Assembly: GCA_965262305.1 (NCBI GenBank) | Contig: CBDHEY010000001.1 | Location: forward strand, 62,001 to 126,000 | Direction: 5' to 3' | DNA: 64,000 bases | Origin: CBDHEY01 sp965262305 | GTDB taxonomy: Bacteria; Pseudomonadota; Gammaproteobacteria; Pseudomonadales; Cellvibrionaceae | In this document: positions 52,253-62,032 of the stretch, piece by piece | Layout of the letters: each line of letters opens with the position of its first letter | Position numbering within the stretch: the first letter of the stretch is position 1 | The notes under the pieces: model-generated | The model's input: only the letters and a program-made list of their open reading frames with translations | Database searches by the model: none | What the model was told of the DNA's origin: nothing | Translations under genes and position numbers: made by a program

Positions 52253-53157
52253 ATGCATACGGGCTCGCCATGGCTAAATTTCACGCGATGCATAAGTGTA
52301 GAGACTCGCGATAACAAATCTTTTAATGAAACGGTATCAAATGAGTGGGTTGAAATTCCTGAGATACTAATCGTTACATTACCCGAAAGTGGCGACTTTT
52401 TGTGTTCTAACCCTAAAATTTCGACTTCATGAAGCATCCTATTGGCAACTTCTAATGCGCCTTTTTCATCAGTCGCTGGGAGCATCACCATAAAATCATT
52501 TTTATTCATGCGTCCGACGAAATCGTTGGGACGCAATACCGATTTTTTGACGCTCTTAGCAATGTATTGGAGCATCTTATCGCCTTTATCTGCACCATAA
52601 AATTCACGATATTCAGAAAAGTAATCGATATCAACAAGCAGCATACTCACAGGTTCATTCCGCCTTGCAAGAACGGACCATTGAATTTCTACAAGATGTA
52701 AAAAAGAATGGCTGTTGTAACACTGAGTCAATGGATCAAACTGCTGGGGCGGTTCTGGTTGATTGAGCAATTCGTAAAGTTTACTTTGCATGTTTATAAA
52801 TCTTTCCATGACACGAATTTTCGCCTGTAGAAACACTTCGCGTATGGGTTTGACAATATAATCGTCGCCGCCAGCATCAAAGCCTTCAACAAAATCCTCA
52901 TCTTCATCCCTACTTGTGATAAATATAATCGGAACCCAATGTTCTCCAAGCATTTCACGCACGAGTCGAACAGTGTCGAACCCACCCAAGCCAGGCATGT
53001 CGACATCAGAGAGAATTAAATCGAACTGTTCTGTTTCCAGTAATTGAAGTGCGATTTCCCCCGTTTCAGCTTCAACCAAAGTATGGCCTTCGCTTTCAAC
53101 ATATCCCCTGATTAATCGCCTTAGAGTTTTACTATCTTCGATTAGAAGTATTTTCAT
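52237..53157 (-). CDS. Response regulator with degenerate GGDEF domain
   Basis: 306 aa. The receiver domain (1-120) is intact: acidic E7-D8, phospho-acceptor D51 (ILSDVDMPG), and K103 (IVKPIRE). The GGDEF domain (about 135-300) has the substrate region VDIDYFSEYREFYGADKGDKML, but the active loop reads NKNDF (218-222) in place of GGDEF. The inhibitory I-site RxxD is preserved as RPND (209-212) at the usual spacing. It is probably catalytically inactive and may bind c-di-GMP as an effector. No histidine kinase is adjacent. Confidence 0.88.
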   Translation of the reverse strand: MKILLIEDSKTLRRLIRGYVESEGHTLVEAETGEIALQLLETEQFDLILSDVDMPGLGGFDTVRLVREMLGEHWVPIIFITSRDEDEDFVEGFDAGGDDYIVKPIREVFLQAKIRVMERFINMQSKLYELLNQPEPPQQFDPLTQCYNSHSFLHLVEIQWSVLARRNEPVSMLLVDIDYFSEYREFYGADKGDKMLQYIAKSVKKSVLRPNDFVGRMNKNDFMVMLPATDEKGALEVANRMLHEVEILGLEHKKSPLSGNVTISISGISTHSFDTVSLKDLLSRVSTLMHRVKFSHGEPVCIHEIE

Positions 53158-53291
53158 CGGATATCTATTAATTTTCGATAGATTTTTTACGACTTATTCT
53201 CTTAAGGATAGACCAAATACAAAAAATAGACCCCCTATTGATTAGAGATTTGTTAGAGTGTTAAAGATGTCATGAAACACCTTAATAGATA

Positions 53292-54656
53292 ATGAATTTC
53301 GACCAAACCGATCAAATTAACGACACTAATCGCACCTATTCTGTCAGCGAACTCAATCGTAAGGTAAAGAGCCTTTTAGAAATACACTTTTCATTGGTGT
53401 GGATTGAGGGTGAAATTTCTAATCTATCCAAACCAGCTTCTGGACATTGGTATTTTTCTCTTAAAGACGAAGGCGCACAAATTCGATGTGCCATGTTTCG
53501 AGGACGAAACACACGTGTTAACTTTGCTCCAAAAGTGGGAGACAAAGTTAAAGTTAGAGCGCAGGTTAGCCTCTATGAAGGTCGTGGCGATTTTCAACTT
53601 ATTGTTGAGCACATGGAAGAACAAGGGTTCGGACTGCTGCTAAAACAATTTGAGGCGCTAAAACTCAATCTATTTAAAGAGGGACTCTTCGACGAATCGC
53701 GTAAAAAGCCGCTTCCTAAATTTCCTAAACACATCGCTGTAATTACTTCGGCGACTGGCGCAGCAATTCAAGATGTTATTTCCGTTTTCTCTCGTCGATT
53801 TCCAAGTTTATTGATTTCTGTTATTCCTTCTTCGGTTCAAGGAGATAACGCTGCAGATGAAATGATAAACGCTATCGAACTGTCGCAAAAACAAGAAGGA
53901 ATTGATCTTGTTTTACTCACACGCGGTGGAGGTTCCATGGAGGATTTATGGGCTTTTAACAACGAACGTCTTGCACGCTGCATAGCTGCTGCGGATTTGC
54001 CCATAGTATCGGCCGTTGGTCACGAAGTTGATTTTACCATTGCAGATTTTGTCGCCGACTTTCGAGCGCCTACCCCAAGCGCGGCAGCTGAAATTATTTG
54101 TCCTGATACTGATGAATTATTTGGATATTTTAATAATTATAAAGAGCAGTTAAATCAAAAAATAAAATCGAAAATTATTGAAGAAAATAACCGCATAGAA
54201 AATATAAAACTAAAAATGAAGCATCCACTGGATAAGATCCATCAGTGGATGCAAACAATCGACATAAAAGAAAGGTCTTTGAGGACACAATTTAACTTCA
54301 TTTTAGAAAAATACCATACGAGGTTCTCTATGATGAATCATCGCTTACTGCACGCCACACCTAAAAATAAAATTACGAAATACAAAATTAACCTCGATAT
54401 GTTAAACGAACACTTAATTAAAAATATTCAAAAGCTTCAAAATTTTCGCGATCAAGAAGTTAGACACCTAGTGCATAATTTAAATACTCTAAGCCCTCTC
54501 GCGACAGTGGCTCGAGGCTACTCCATTACTAAAAATAAGAAAGGAAAAATAGTACAATCAGTTACAGATATAAAAGAAGAAGACATAATTGAAACAAAAA
54601 TCTCCGATGGAACTATTTCGTCTCGTGTAATAGAAATTTCAAAGGACAATAACTAA
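53292..54656 (+). CDS. xseA: Exodeoxyribonuclease VII large subunit
   Basis: 454 aa. The N-terminal OB-fold (FSLVWIEGEISNLSKPASGHWYFSLKD region, about 30-58) binds DNA. The central catalytic domain has ITSATGAAIQDV, LLTRGGGSMEDLWAFNNE and SAVGHEVDFTIADFVAD with D/H residues typical of the family. A long coiled-coil helical region (about 280-400) is followed by VARGYSITKNKKG. It works with XseB in single-strand DNA degradation and repair. xseB is not in the window. It is 4 bp before the ABC ATPase gene. Confidence 0.96.
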   Translation: MNFDQTDQINDTNRTYSVSELNRKVKSLLEIHFSLVWIEGEISNLSKPASGHWYFSLKDEGAQIRCAMFRGRNTRVNFAPKVGDKVKVRAQVSLYEGRGDFQLIVEHMEEQGFGLLLKQFEALKLNLFKEGLFDESRKKPLPKFPKHIAVITSATGAAIQDVISVFSRRFPSLLISVIPSSVQGDNAADEMINAIELSQKQEGIDLVLLTRGGGSMEDLWAFNNERLARCIAAADLPIVSAVGHEVDFTIADFVADFRAPTPSAAAEIICPDTDELFGYFNNYKEQLNQKIKSKIIEENNRIENIKLKMKHPLDKIHQWMQTIDIKERSLRTQFNFILEKYHTRFSMMNHRLLHATPKNKITKYKINLDMLNEHLIKNIQKLQNFRDQEVRHLVHNLNTLSPLATVARGYSITKNKKGKIVQSVTDIKEEDIIETKISDGTISSRVIEISKDNN

Positions 54657-54660
54657 TTTT

Positions 54661-55446
54661 ATGAGCAAACCAATACTAGAAATAAATCAGGCTGATGTAT
54701 TTAGAGGTCAAAATAAGGTTTTTGATAAGCTCACTTTAAAAATAAGTGAAGGTGAAAACACCGCTATTTTAGGCGCAAACGGAGCGGGTAAAACGACCCT
54801 GCTTAAACTTGTTACTCGGGAAATATATCCAGTTGACAAAGGCAATGCATATATAAAATTGTTTAATGAAGGTCGTATTCATCTATGGGAACTAAGAAAA
54901 AAAATTGGTGTTGTCTCGCTTGATTTTCAAACCAACTACTTAGCACTAGCCACCGGACTTGATGTTGTAGTTTCAGCGTTCTTCGGATCAATCGGAATTC
55001 ATAAGCACAATCAGGTCGAAGAAAATCATCTAATAAAAGCCAAAGAACAACTCGCTAAGTTCAATATAGATGGGCTCGCAGACAGACAGTATTTGCAACT
55101 TTCGACTGGCCAACAAAGGCGTCTATTGTTAGCACGCGCAATGATTCATAATCCTCAGGCTTTAATTTTTGATGAGCCCACAAGCGGTTTAGATTTAAAA
55201 GCCAGTTTTCAGCTGTTAAACGACTTGCGAGAACTGTGCTCAGATAAAAAAACGTTGATATTAGTTACTCATCACATACCAGAGATCATTCCCGAAATTG
55301 ACCGTGTAATACTGTTAAAAAGTGGAGAAATAATTAAGGATGGGAATAAAAAAGATGTATTGACCAGTCAAAATATCGAAGAAACTTTTGATATTCCTGT
55401 ATCTGTAGAAGAAAGCCGAGGCTGGTATAGTGTTTCGCCTAAATAA
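54661..55446 (+). CDS. ABC transporter ATP-binding protein, ModF/YlmA-like
   Basis: 261 aa, one ABC domain. Walker A is GANGAGKTT (38-46), signature LSTGQQRR (about 143-150, a variant of LSGGQ), Walker B ALIFDEPTSGLD and the H-loop LVTHH. The length and low similarity to importers fit the soluble ModF/YlmA-type branch. No permease or binding protein is adjacent; xseA precedes it by 4 bp. The partner is therefore unknown. Confidence 0.85.
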   Translation: MSKPILEINQADVFRGQNKVFDKLTLKISEGENTAILGANGAGKTTLLKLVTREIYPVDKGNAYIKLFNEGRIHLWELRKKIGVVSLDFQTNYLALATGLDVVVSAFFGSIGIHKHNQVEENHLIKAKEQLAKFNIDGLADRQYLQLSTGQQRRLLLARAMIHNPQALIFDEPTSGLDLKASFQLLNDLRELCSDKKTLILVTHHIPEIIPEIDRVILLKSGEIIKDGNKKDVLTSQNIEETFDIPVSVEESRGWYSVSPK

Positions 55447-55500
55447 ATTAATTTTAAAAATTAGAACCCTTCTGATTATTCGAATTATTAAAAGATTTAA

Positions 55501-55905
55501 TTAAACTCGCTTATTGAGCTTTAAATGAATAGCAAATAACTCTTCATCACCAATTACTTGGGCTCGGTGGCCGTGGATCAAATTGTCAAATTCAATATCA
55601 TAATCCAGGTAATCTTCGGCAATAAACATAGTTCCAACAGTAAAATCTTTGTATTCTTCATTGCGAAGAAAGATTCGCATCGACCCACCAAGAATAATCA
55701 ATAACGTAGGATCACCCGCCACATGCCATTCAGAAGAATAACGTATTCCACTCGTTCGCATTCGAAAATTTTCAGCATTTATACGTTCAGTTAATCTTCT
55801 TGATTCATCACCAGACAACATGAATGAACGCTGCGAAAAAAAAGAAGCGTCTTTACCGTTACTTGTTACACAGTCAATAGTAACTGATGAGTCAATCAGT
55901 TTCAT
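55501..55905 (-). CDS. Cupin-like protein, unknown function
   Basis: 134 aa. The central part has the two cupin-type strands: SEWHVAGDPTLLIILGGSMRIFL, then FTVGTMFIAEDYLDYDI and GHRAQVIGDEELFAIHLKL. H-x and H at these places could bind a metal, but the canonical HxH...E set is incomplete. It is a single gene between the convergent ABC ATPase gene and der. Function is unknown. Confidence 0.6.
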   Translation of the reverse strand: MKLIDSSVTIDCVTSNGKDASFFSQRSFMLSGDESRRLTERINAENFRMRTSGIRYSSEWHVAGDPTLLIILGGSMRIFLRNEEYKDFTVGTMFIAEDYLDYDIEFDNLIHGHRAQVIGDEELFAIHLKLNKRV

Positions 55906-55984
55906 AGATTTAAAAATAACTCTTTATTAGCACGAATTAACAAATATAACACGTTAAATTTCTATGGGAGCGTAGCATTAGCAG

Positions 55985-57373
55985 TTACTTCTTTTTACTA
56001 TGTTCCATTAAACGTTTTTTCTTAGAAATTTGACGCTGAGTGAGTTTATTTTTTCGGCCCGCGTAAGGGTTTTCACTGGTCTTAAACTCGATTCGAATAG
56101 GGGTACCATGAAGCTTTAGAACACGCCGAAATGTTTTTTCAAGATACTTAACATAGTGGCCAGGAACTTCCGAAGTTTGATTTCCATGGATCACTATAAT
56201 TGGGGGATTATGTCCCCCAGCATGTGCATATCGCAGTTTAATTCTGCGCCCTCTTACCAACGGAGGTTGATGGGTGGACACTGCGTCTTCCAATATTTTT
56301 GTAAGGTGATTAGAACTAAATCGCTCTACGGAAGATTCATAAGCTTTGTCCACAGATCCATAGAGTTTCCCAACACCAGATCCATGTAATGCTGAAATAA
56401 AATGAAGGTCCGCAAAATCGACGAACCTTAGTCGTCTCTCTAATTCGGTCTTAACAAATTTCTTATGGTCTTCTTCTAAACCATCCCATTTATTAAGCGC
56501 AATGACTAAAGCCCGCCCACTATCAATAACATGGCCCATTAAATGTAAATCTTGATCAACTATCCCTTCTTGAGCATCTATTACAAGAATCACAACATTT
56601 GCATCATCAATAGCTTGTAAGGTTTTGACAATTGAAAACTTTTCAACTGTTAACTTTATATTTTTACGACGTCTGACACCTGCTGTGTCAATAATTGTAT
56701 AAGGTTTCCCTTCACGTTCATATTCAATATAGATGCTATCGCGAGTGGTACCGGGATGATCGTACACAACTACTCGATCCTCTCCGAGCATGCGATTTAC
56801 TAATGTAGATTTACCGACATTAGGGCGACCAACAATGGCCATCTTTAAACCTTTTGCCGACTCCTCTTCTTCAATCTCTTGCGCTTCAATGGGTGTCAAA
56901 ACCTTTTCCATCAAGCTAGTCACACCTCGCCCCTGAGACGCGGCTATTCCATGCACTTCCCCTAACCCCATTTCAAAAAAAGGTAATACCGCTATTTCTT
57001 CATTCAAACCGTCAATTTTGTTAGCAACCAAATAGGTTTTTTTACCTTTACTGCGAAGATGATTGGCAATTTCAATATCTGCTGCAACAGCGCCATCACG
57101 GCTATCAACTAAAAAGAAAACCATATCCGCTTCATCCATTGCCAGAAGCGATTGTTCAGCCATCGCGGAATCAATCCCGCTTTCTTCGCCAGTGATCCCA
57201 CCAGTGTCTATGACAATAAATCGTCGATCGTGTATTTGACCTTCACCGTATTTTCTGTCCCTAGTTAACCCCGAATAATTAGCTACTAGCGCTTCCCTCG
57301 TTCCTGTTAAACGATTAAAAAGCGTGGATTTGCCAACATTTGGGCGCCCTACTAGCGCGATAACTGGAATCAT
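55985..57373 (-). CDS. der: Ribosome-assembly GTPase Der (EngA)
   Basis: 462 aa. Two tandem G domains: G1 motifs GRPNVGKST appear twice (about 8-16 and 183-191), with DTGG and DTAG, and NKID and NKWD specificity motifs. A C-terminal KH-like domain ends basic (KNKLTQRQISKKKRLMEHSKKK). It acts in 50S subunit maturation. It is separated from bamB by 199 bp and a strong hairpin, though the genes are adjacent in many gammaproteobacteria. Confidence 0.97.
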   Translation of the reverse strand: MIPVIALVGRPNVGKSTLFNRLTGTREALVANYSGLTRDRKYGEGQIHDRRFIVIDTGGITGEESGIDSAMAEQSLLAMDEADMVFFLVDSRDGAVAADIEIANHLRSKGKKTYLVANKIDGLNEEIAVLPFFEMGLGEVHGIAASQGRGVTSLMEKVLTPIEAQEIEEEESAKGLKMAIVGRPNVGKSTLVNRMLGEDRVVVYDHPGTTRDSIYIEYEREGKPYTIIDTAGVRRRKNIKLTVEKFSIVKTLQAIDDANVVILVIDAQEGIVDQDLHLMGHVIDSGRALVIALNKWDGLEEDHKKFVKTELERRLRFVDFADLHFISALHGSGVGKLYGSVDKAYESSVERFSSNHLTKILEDAVSTHQPPLVRGRRIKLRYAHAGGHNPPIIVIHGNQTSEVPGHYVKYLEKTFRRVLKLHGTPIRIEFKTSENPYAGRKNKLTQRQISKKKRLMEHSKKK

Positions 57374-57498
57374 AATGTGTCTATTAGGTTGTAATTATAT
57401 TGCATGCGCTCATCATACCGCTTAAATCGCAATGAGCTCGAGATATATTTATTCTAGCGTGAAGAGCAGAGAAACGTTAATCGCGAATTTCGACGTAA

Positions 57499-57532
57499 AT
57501 AAATGGGGTTTTTACAATTAAACCCCATTTAT
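57499..57532. terminator. Strong hairpin between bamB and der
   Basis: ATAAATGGGGTTT (57499-57511) pairs with AAACCCCATTTAT (57520-57532), a perfect 13-bp stem around eight bases. It lies 40 bp after the bamB stop on the minus strand and is symmetric. It probably ends the rlmN-to-bamB transcript and leaves der with its own promoter. Confidence 0.8.
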
Positions 57533-57572
57533 ATTGAATAGGCGACTAACAAAAAGTCTGATGCCGCTTTTA

Positions 57573-58793
57573 TTACTCAATTCGATATGAAGTCAAGGTA
57601 CCCTTTCGATTCATAACAATCAAATCATTTTCATGAACCAAAAGCGGATCAGTGTATCCACGTTTATCTGGAATATTCGCTTTCGAACTAGAGAGGATCT
57701 TCCTTATTTCGAAGCGGCCAACCATTCGACCATCGGATTTATCCATTAAATGTAAAATCCCTTTAAAATCTACAGCGCCCAAATATTTGTCGACGATGAT
57801 TGTTTCTGTGAGTTCGCGGTATTTAAGTTTGTCGTTTTGCCAGATAATTTCGCCACTATAAATATTGCGAGCGGTGATAACGGAATTTTCTGATACGGAA
57901 TAGACACCAGATGTATCAACGCTCAAATTAGTGTAGATCGATTCTGGTCGTTCCCAAGCCTTCACACCATTGCCACGATTTAACGCCATGATGTTCCCTT
58001 GGAAACTCGCAACAAACACCATAGATTCAAATACACGAGGATGCGTATCTACGTCGACAATTCGCTCTAGTTCATTGCGACCTTTTGGTTGAGCTACCCG
58101 AGCTTGCCAATTCGTTGAACCGTCAGATAGCGCAACACTTATTACCTGTCCATTATCAAAAGCCGCTATAACGTGAGAACCATAAATTACGGGCGCAGAG
58201 GTTGTACGTAAACTTAAAACCGGCGCCACATGATCGAAACGCCATTTAAATTCACCAGTTTCTGGGTCAAACGCAAATAGTTTACTATCCGCTGTTTGCA
58301 CGATAACTATGCGGTTATTACTTACCGGAGGTGCTAGCACTTCACTGCTGACATCTTGGCGCCATAGCTCTTTTTTAGTTTCTAAGTCATATACAATTAA
58401 TTGAGCTTCATAGGTGCCAAAAAACAATTTTCCATCGCTCACAGATAAAGAACCAGATATAGGTAAATCTGTATCAATCTTCCAGATTCTTTTACCTGTC
58501 TCAATGTTAGTGGCAAAAATATTGCCCTTGATATCTGATGTGTAAATTACACCTTTATCAATTGCGGGAAAACGTCTTAAATACTTTTTATCATTGGCTT
58601 TTTTACTTGCGTAAACACTCCAGTTCTTCTTAAGCTCAACCTCCTGTTTAATCTTTTCTAGCTTTGCGGGCTCTCGCTTTTCTTTTATCGTTTCTTCTTT
58701 ATCTTCAGTTTCTTCTTTAGAAGAATTTGATGAGCATGCGACAAAAAATACTACAAGGCTTAATAATACAAGCCGTAAAACCAACTGCATCAA
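57573..58793 (-). CDS. bamB: Outer-membrane protein assembly factor BamB
   Basis: 406 aa. A lipoprotein signal ends with Cys20 (FVAC). The mature part is an eight-bladed PQQ-type propeller with repeats such as GVIYTSDIKGNIFATNIETGKRIWKI and LFAFDPETGEFKWRF. A charged K/E-rich segment precedes it (about 24-50). It is a subunit of the BAM complex in the outer membrane. Its ATG overlaps the yfgM stop by 4 bp. Confidence 0.95.
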   Translation of the reverse strand: MMQLVLRLVLLSLVVFFVACSSNSSKEETEDKEETIKEKREPAKLEKIKQEVELKKNWSVYASKKANDKKYLRRFPAIDKGVIYTSDIKGNIFATNIETGKRIWKIDTDLPISGSLSVSDGKLFFGTYEAQLIVYDLETKKELWRQDVSSEVLAPPVSNNRIVIVQTADSKLFAFDPETGEFKWRFDHVAPVLSLRTTSAPVIYGSHVIAAFDNGQVISVALSDGSTNWQARVAQPKGRNELERIVDVDTHPRVFESMVFVASFQGNIMALNRGNGVKAWERPESIYTNLSVDTSGVYSVSENSVITARNIYSGEIIWQNDKLKYRELTETIIVDKYLGAVDFKGILHLMDKSDGRMVGRFEIRKILSSSKANIPDKRGYTDPLLVHENDLIVMNRKGTLTSYRIE

Positions 58794-59515
58794 GATTCAC
58801 CCTCGACAGTTACTTCAGTAGCTTCTTGTGTCGTTGAATCTTGTTGCGACACTGTCGACCAAGTAACTTTAGTACCATCAAGCTTTAGCTGAATTAAGTT
58901 TCGACGCGCCTGTTGAGACGGCAATAAACTCTCGATTGCTTCCTCGTAAGCGGTCTTTGCTGCAGCCATATCGCCTTTTTTATAGAAAATATCACCACGC
59001 GTCTCCGCAAACTTCGCCTTATATGCTTCCTGATCGGTGGTGGCAACTAAAGAAAGTGCATCATCAGCTTTGTCTTGATCAACAAGTACTTTCGCGAGCC
59101 GTATTTTTGCAAGCGATTCCATTGCATCAGACGCAGCATCATTAACAACGGTTCTTAAACGTGTTTCCGCTGAACTTAAATTCTTAGCTTCAACATCATA
59201 CTTTGCCAAAAGGAGATTTGACATGTCAGCATAAAGCGAACCTGCGTAATCATTCGCTATTTCAGCAGCACTGTCCCGAATTTCCGAAATCTGTTGATCG
59301 TTGGGACTCGCACCCGAATCTTCAAGTTGCTTTAGCAAGAGTTGATATTCGTCTGAAGCTTCTTGGGCTCTGGCTTCCTTATTGCTAGTATAAAATGACC
59401 ATGAGCCATAACCCAAGCTCAAAACAACAACCGGCACCACAATGAGTAACCAGTTATCTTTCCACCAGGCTTTAATCGCTTCAATTTGTTCTTCTTCAGA
59501 TAAATGATCCGCCAC
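58790..59515 (-). CDS. yfgM: YfgM family TPR protein
   Basis: 241 aa. The N-terminal EEEQIEAIKAWWKDNW and a single membrane helix (about 19-38, LLIVVPVVVLSLGYGSW) with a TPR-containing periplasmic domain match YfgM. ALSLVATTDQEAYKAKFAETRGDIFYKKGDMAAAKTAYEEAI is split over the TPR units; YEEAI and KAKFAETRGD are typical. YfgM interacts with PpiD at the Sec translocon. It is coupled to bamB and lies 9 bp after hisS. Confidence 0.93.
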   Translation of the reverse strand: MADHLSEEEQIEAIKAWWKDNWLLIVVPVVVLSLGYGSWSFYTSNKEARAQEASDEYQLLLKQLEDSGASPNDQQISEIRDSAAEIANDYAGSLYADMSNLLLAKYDVEAKNLSSAETRLRTVVNDAASDAMESLAKIRLAKVLVDQDKADDALSLVATTDQEAYKAKFAETRGDIFYKKGDMAAAKTAYEEAIESLLPSQQARRNLIQLKLDGTKVTWSTVSQQDSTTQEATEVTVEGES

Positions 59516-59524
59516 GTTTGACTC

Positions 59525-60790
59525 CTAAATCATTGTTTTTATGTTTTCTTGTTTAATAGTTTGTTGTTCTTTGTCGATTCGCAAATATTTTATGCTGACT
59601 TCACCAGCAACTTGCTCATTTTCACCGAGAATCAATGCTACAGATGCGCCGCTTTTATCCGCTTTTTTCATTTGGCTTTTAATGCTGCCACCACCACAGT
59701 GCATTTGAATTCTTAGGTCGGGCCTTTCTTTACGTATTTGATCACAAAGTTTAACTGCCGATTCAATGACGTCTCCCGCAACTAGGAAATAGACATCAAT
59801 TGTGCGAGTTGTTTCCTCAGGAATAGCATTCATCTCTTGAATCAACAGTATTAATCGCTCAATTCCCATAGCGAATCCTACTGCAGGTGTTGGCTTCCCT
59901 CCTAACTGCTCAACCAGTCCATCATAACGACCTCCAGCACACACCGTCCCTTGAGCACCAAGACGTTCTGTCTTCCATTCAAAAACTGTTTTACTGTAGT
60001 AATCTAATCCTCTTACCAAACGAGGATTGACTTCATACGCAATACCCAAATTATCTAAAATACGCTGTATTTTTTCAAAATGCACTTTCGACTCATCGTC
60101 GATAAAGTCAAGTAATACGGGAGCATTATTAAGTAAGTCTTGAGTTTTCTGTTCTTTACTGTCGAGTACCCGCAGCGGATTTCTATCTACACGCTGTTTA
60201 CTATCTTCATCCAAGAGTTCTTCATTTGCCTTTAAAAAAGCCACCAACGCCTCACGATAGTTTGCTCGAGCATCAAGTGTACCTAGACTATTTATTTCAA
60301 GGGTGACGGCATCTTGAATTCCAAGCTGCTCCCATAATCTAGCGGTTAACAATAGTAACTCAGCATCAACATCAGGACCGCTAAGACCAAAGGTTTCAAC
60401 ACCAATTTGATGAAATTGCCTAAGACGACCTTTTTGAGGTTTTTCATACCGAAACATGGGGCCGGAATACCAAAGCTTTTGAGGCAAATGACGTTCGTTA
60501 AGTAATTGATGTTCTTCACATGCGCGCAAACAACTTGCCGTCCCTTCTGGACGCATACTCATACTATCGCCATTTCGGTCATCAAAGGTATACATCTCCT
60601 TCTCAACGATATCGGTTACCTCACCGATCGACCGTTTGAAAAGCTCTGTTTTCTCTAGGATAGGAAAACGAATCTCTCGGTAACCATAGCTTTGCAAAAG
60701 CTTTGCTACCGTCGATTCAAGATATTGCCAAGCTGGGCTATCCATTGGCAACAAATCATTCATTCCCTTAATAGCTTGAATTTTTTTCAA
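59525..60790 (-). CDS. hisS: Histidyl-tRNA synthetase
   Basis: 421 aa. Class II synthetase: motif 1 near FPILEKTELF, motif 2 SMRPEGTASCLRACEEH and RYEKPQKGRLRQFHQIGVE, histidine-binding LVRGLDYYSKTVFEW, and motif 3 AVGFAMGIERLI. The C-terminal anticodon domain has ALILGENE. It charges tRNA-His. It lies between ispG and yfgM, as usual. Confidence 0.98.
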   Translation of the reverse strand: MKKIQAIKGMNDLLPMDSPAWQYLESTVAKLLQSYGYREIRFPILEKTELFKRSIGEVTDIVEKEMYTFDDRNGDSMSMRPEGTASCLRACEEHQLLNERHLPQKLWYSGPMFRYEKPQKGRLRQFHQIGVETFGLSGPDVDAELLLLTARLWEQLGIQDAVTLEINSLGTLDARANYREALVAFLKANEELLDEDSKQRVDRNPLRVLDSKEQKTQDLLNNAPVLLDFIDDESKVHFEKIQRILDNLGIAYEVNPRLVRGLDYYSKTVFEWKTERLGAQGTVCAGGRYDGLVEQLGGKPTPAVGFAMGIERLILLIQEMNAIPEETTRTIDVYFLVAGDVIESAVKLCDQIRKERPDLRIQMHCGGGSIKSQMKKADKSGASVALILGENEQVAGEVSIKYLRIDKEQQTIKQENIKTMI

Positions 60791-60888
60791 CGTAAAATTA
60801 CCTATTTTTCTTCTTGAAAGCCTTCCCGGCTTTTCTTTAAACCTTAATCTATACTCGAGTTATATTTATTAACATGAGTTCAATATTT

Positions 60889-62001
60889 TTAAGATTTAGC
60901 AATTATATTTTCTAGCTCAATTTCTTTTTTCTTGGCTTTGTCTCGAATAAGCCTTTCTAGATCATCAACTAAATTATCTTTTTCTAATTTTTGATTTGGT
61001 TCACCATCTAAATAGATTAGGTTCTTAGGTGTACCTCCAGCTAATCCAATATCTGCTTCTTTCGCTTCGCCAGGCCCATTAACAACGCAGCCTATTACCG
61101 CAACATCCATCGGAACACGAATATCATCCAAACGGGATTCCAGTTCATTCATGGTTTTTATCACATCAAAGTTCTGTCTTGAACAGCTTGGGCATGCTAT
61201 GAAATTAATGCCTTTATTACGCAATTGCAGGCTTTTTAACATATCCCAGGCTACTTTTACTTCCTCGACAGGATCTGCAGCGAGAGAAACGCGAATAGTA
61301 TCACCAATCCCATCCATTAGTAGCATTCCAAGGCCAACCGAAGACTTTACCGTTCCAGACCTAAGTCCACCTGCTTCAGTAATTCCAAGGTGTAAGGGCT
61401 GATCAATTTGAGTAGCCAATTTTCGATAAGCGGCCACAGCCATGAAAACCCCTGATGCCTTCACGCTTACTTTGAAGTTCTGAAAATCTAGCTTGTCCAA
61501 TATATCGACGTGACGCAACGCCGACTCGACTAATGCATCTGGCGTGGGTTCACCATATTTTTGCTGCAAATCTTTTTCTAATGAACCCGCATTCACCCCG
61601 ATTCTTATAGGGATATTCAAATCACGCGCTTTCTCAACGACGGCAATAATGCGTTTTTCACGTCCGATATTACCTGGATTAATTCTTAGGCAATCCACAC
61701 CAAGATCAGCAACTCTTAAAGCGATTCTGTAATCAAAATGAATATCGGCTACTAACGGCACAGAAACTTGCTTTTTAATTTCACCAAACGCCTCTGCAGC
61801 ATCCAAGGTTGGAACTGAAACACGAACAATATCTGCTCCAGCGTTCTCAATGGCCTTAATTTGCTCAACAGTAGCAATAACATCTGTCGTTTCAGTATTT
61901 GTCATACTTTGAACGCTAATAGGTGCACCACCACCTACAGGTACGTCTCCCACCATAATTTGGCGAGAAATACGACGTTTAATGGGAGATTCCATTTGCA
62001 T
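60889..62001 (-). CDS. ispG: 4-hydroxy-3-methylbut-2-en-1-yl diphosphate synthase
   Basis: 370 aa. Produces HMBPP in the MEP isoprenoid pathway with a 4Fe-4S cluster. Cluster ligands are in FIACPSCSRQ and VIGCVVNGPGEA. VSVQSMTNTETTDV and VADIHFDYRIAL begin the barrel. It lies 31 bp downstream of rodZ and 98 bp before hisS on the minus strand. Confidence 0.98.
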   Translation of the reverse strand: MQMESPIKRRISRQIMVGDVPVGGGAPISVQSMTNTETTDVIATVEQIKAIENAGADIVRVSVPTLDAAEAFGEIKKQVSVPLVADIHFDYRIALRVADLGVDCLRINPGNIGREKRIIAVVEKARDLNIPIRIGVNAGSLEKDLQQKYGEPTPDALVESALRHVDILDKLDFQNFKVSVKASGVFMAVAAYRKLATQIDQPLHLGITEAGGLRSGTVKSSVGLGMLLMDGIGDTIRVSLAADPVEEVKVAWDMLKSLQLRNKGINFIACPSCSRQNFDVIKTMNELESRLDDIRVPMDVAVIGCVVNGPGEAKEADIGLAGGTPKNLIYLDGEPNQKLEKDNLVDDLERLIRDKAKKKEIELENIIAKS

Positions 62002-62032
62002 TCAAAGTACCTATGATTAAATTGGCTCGATA

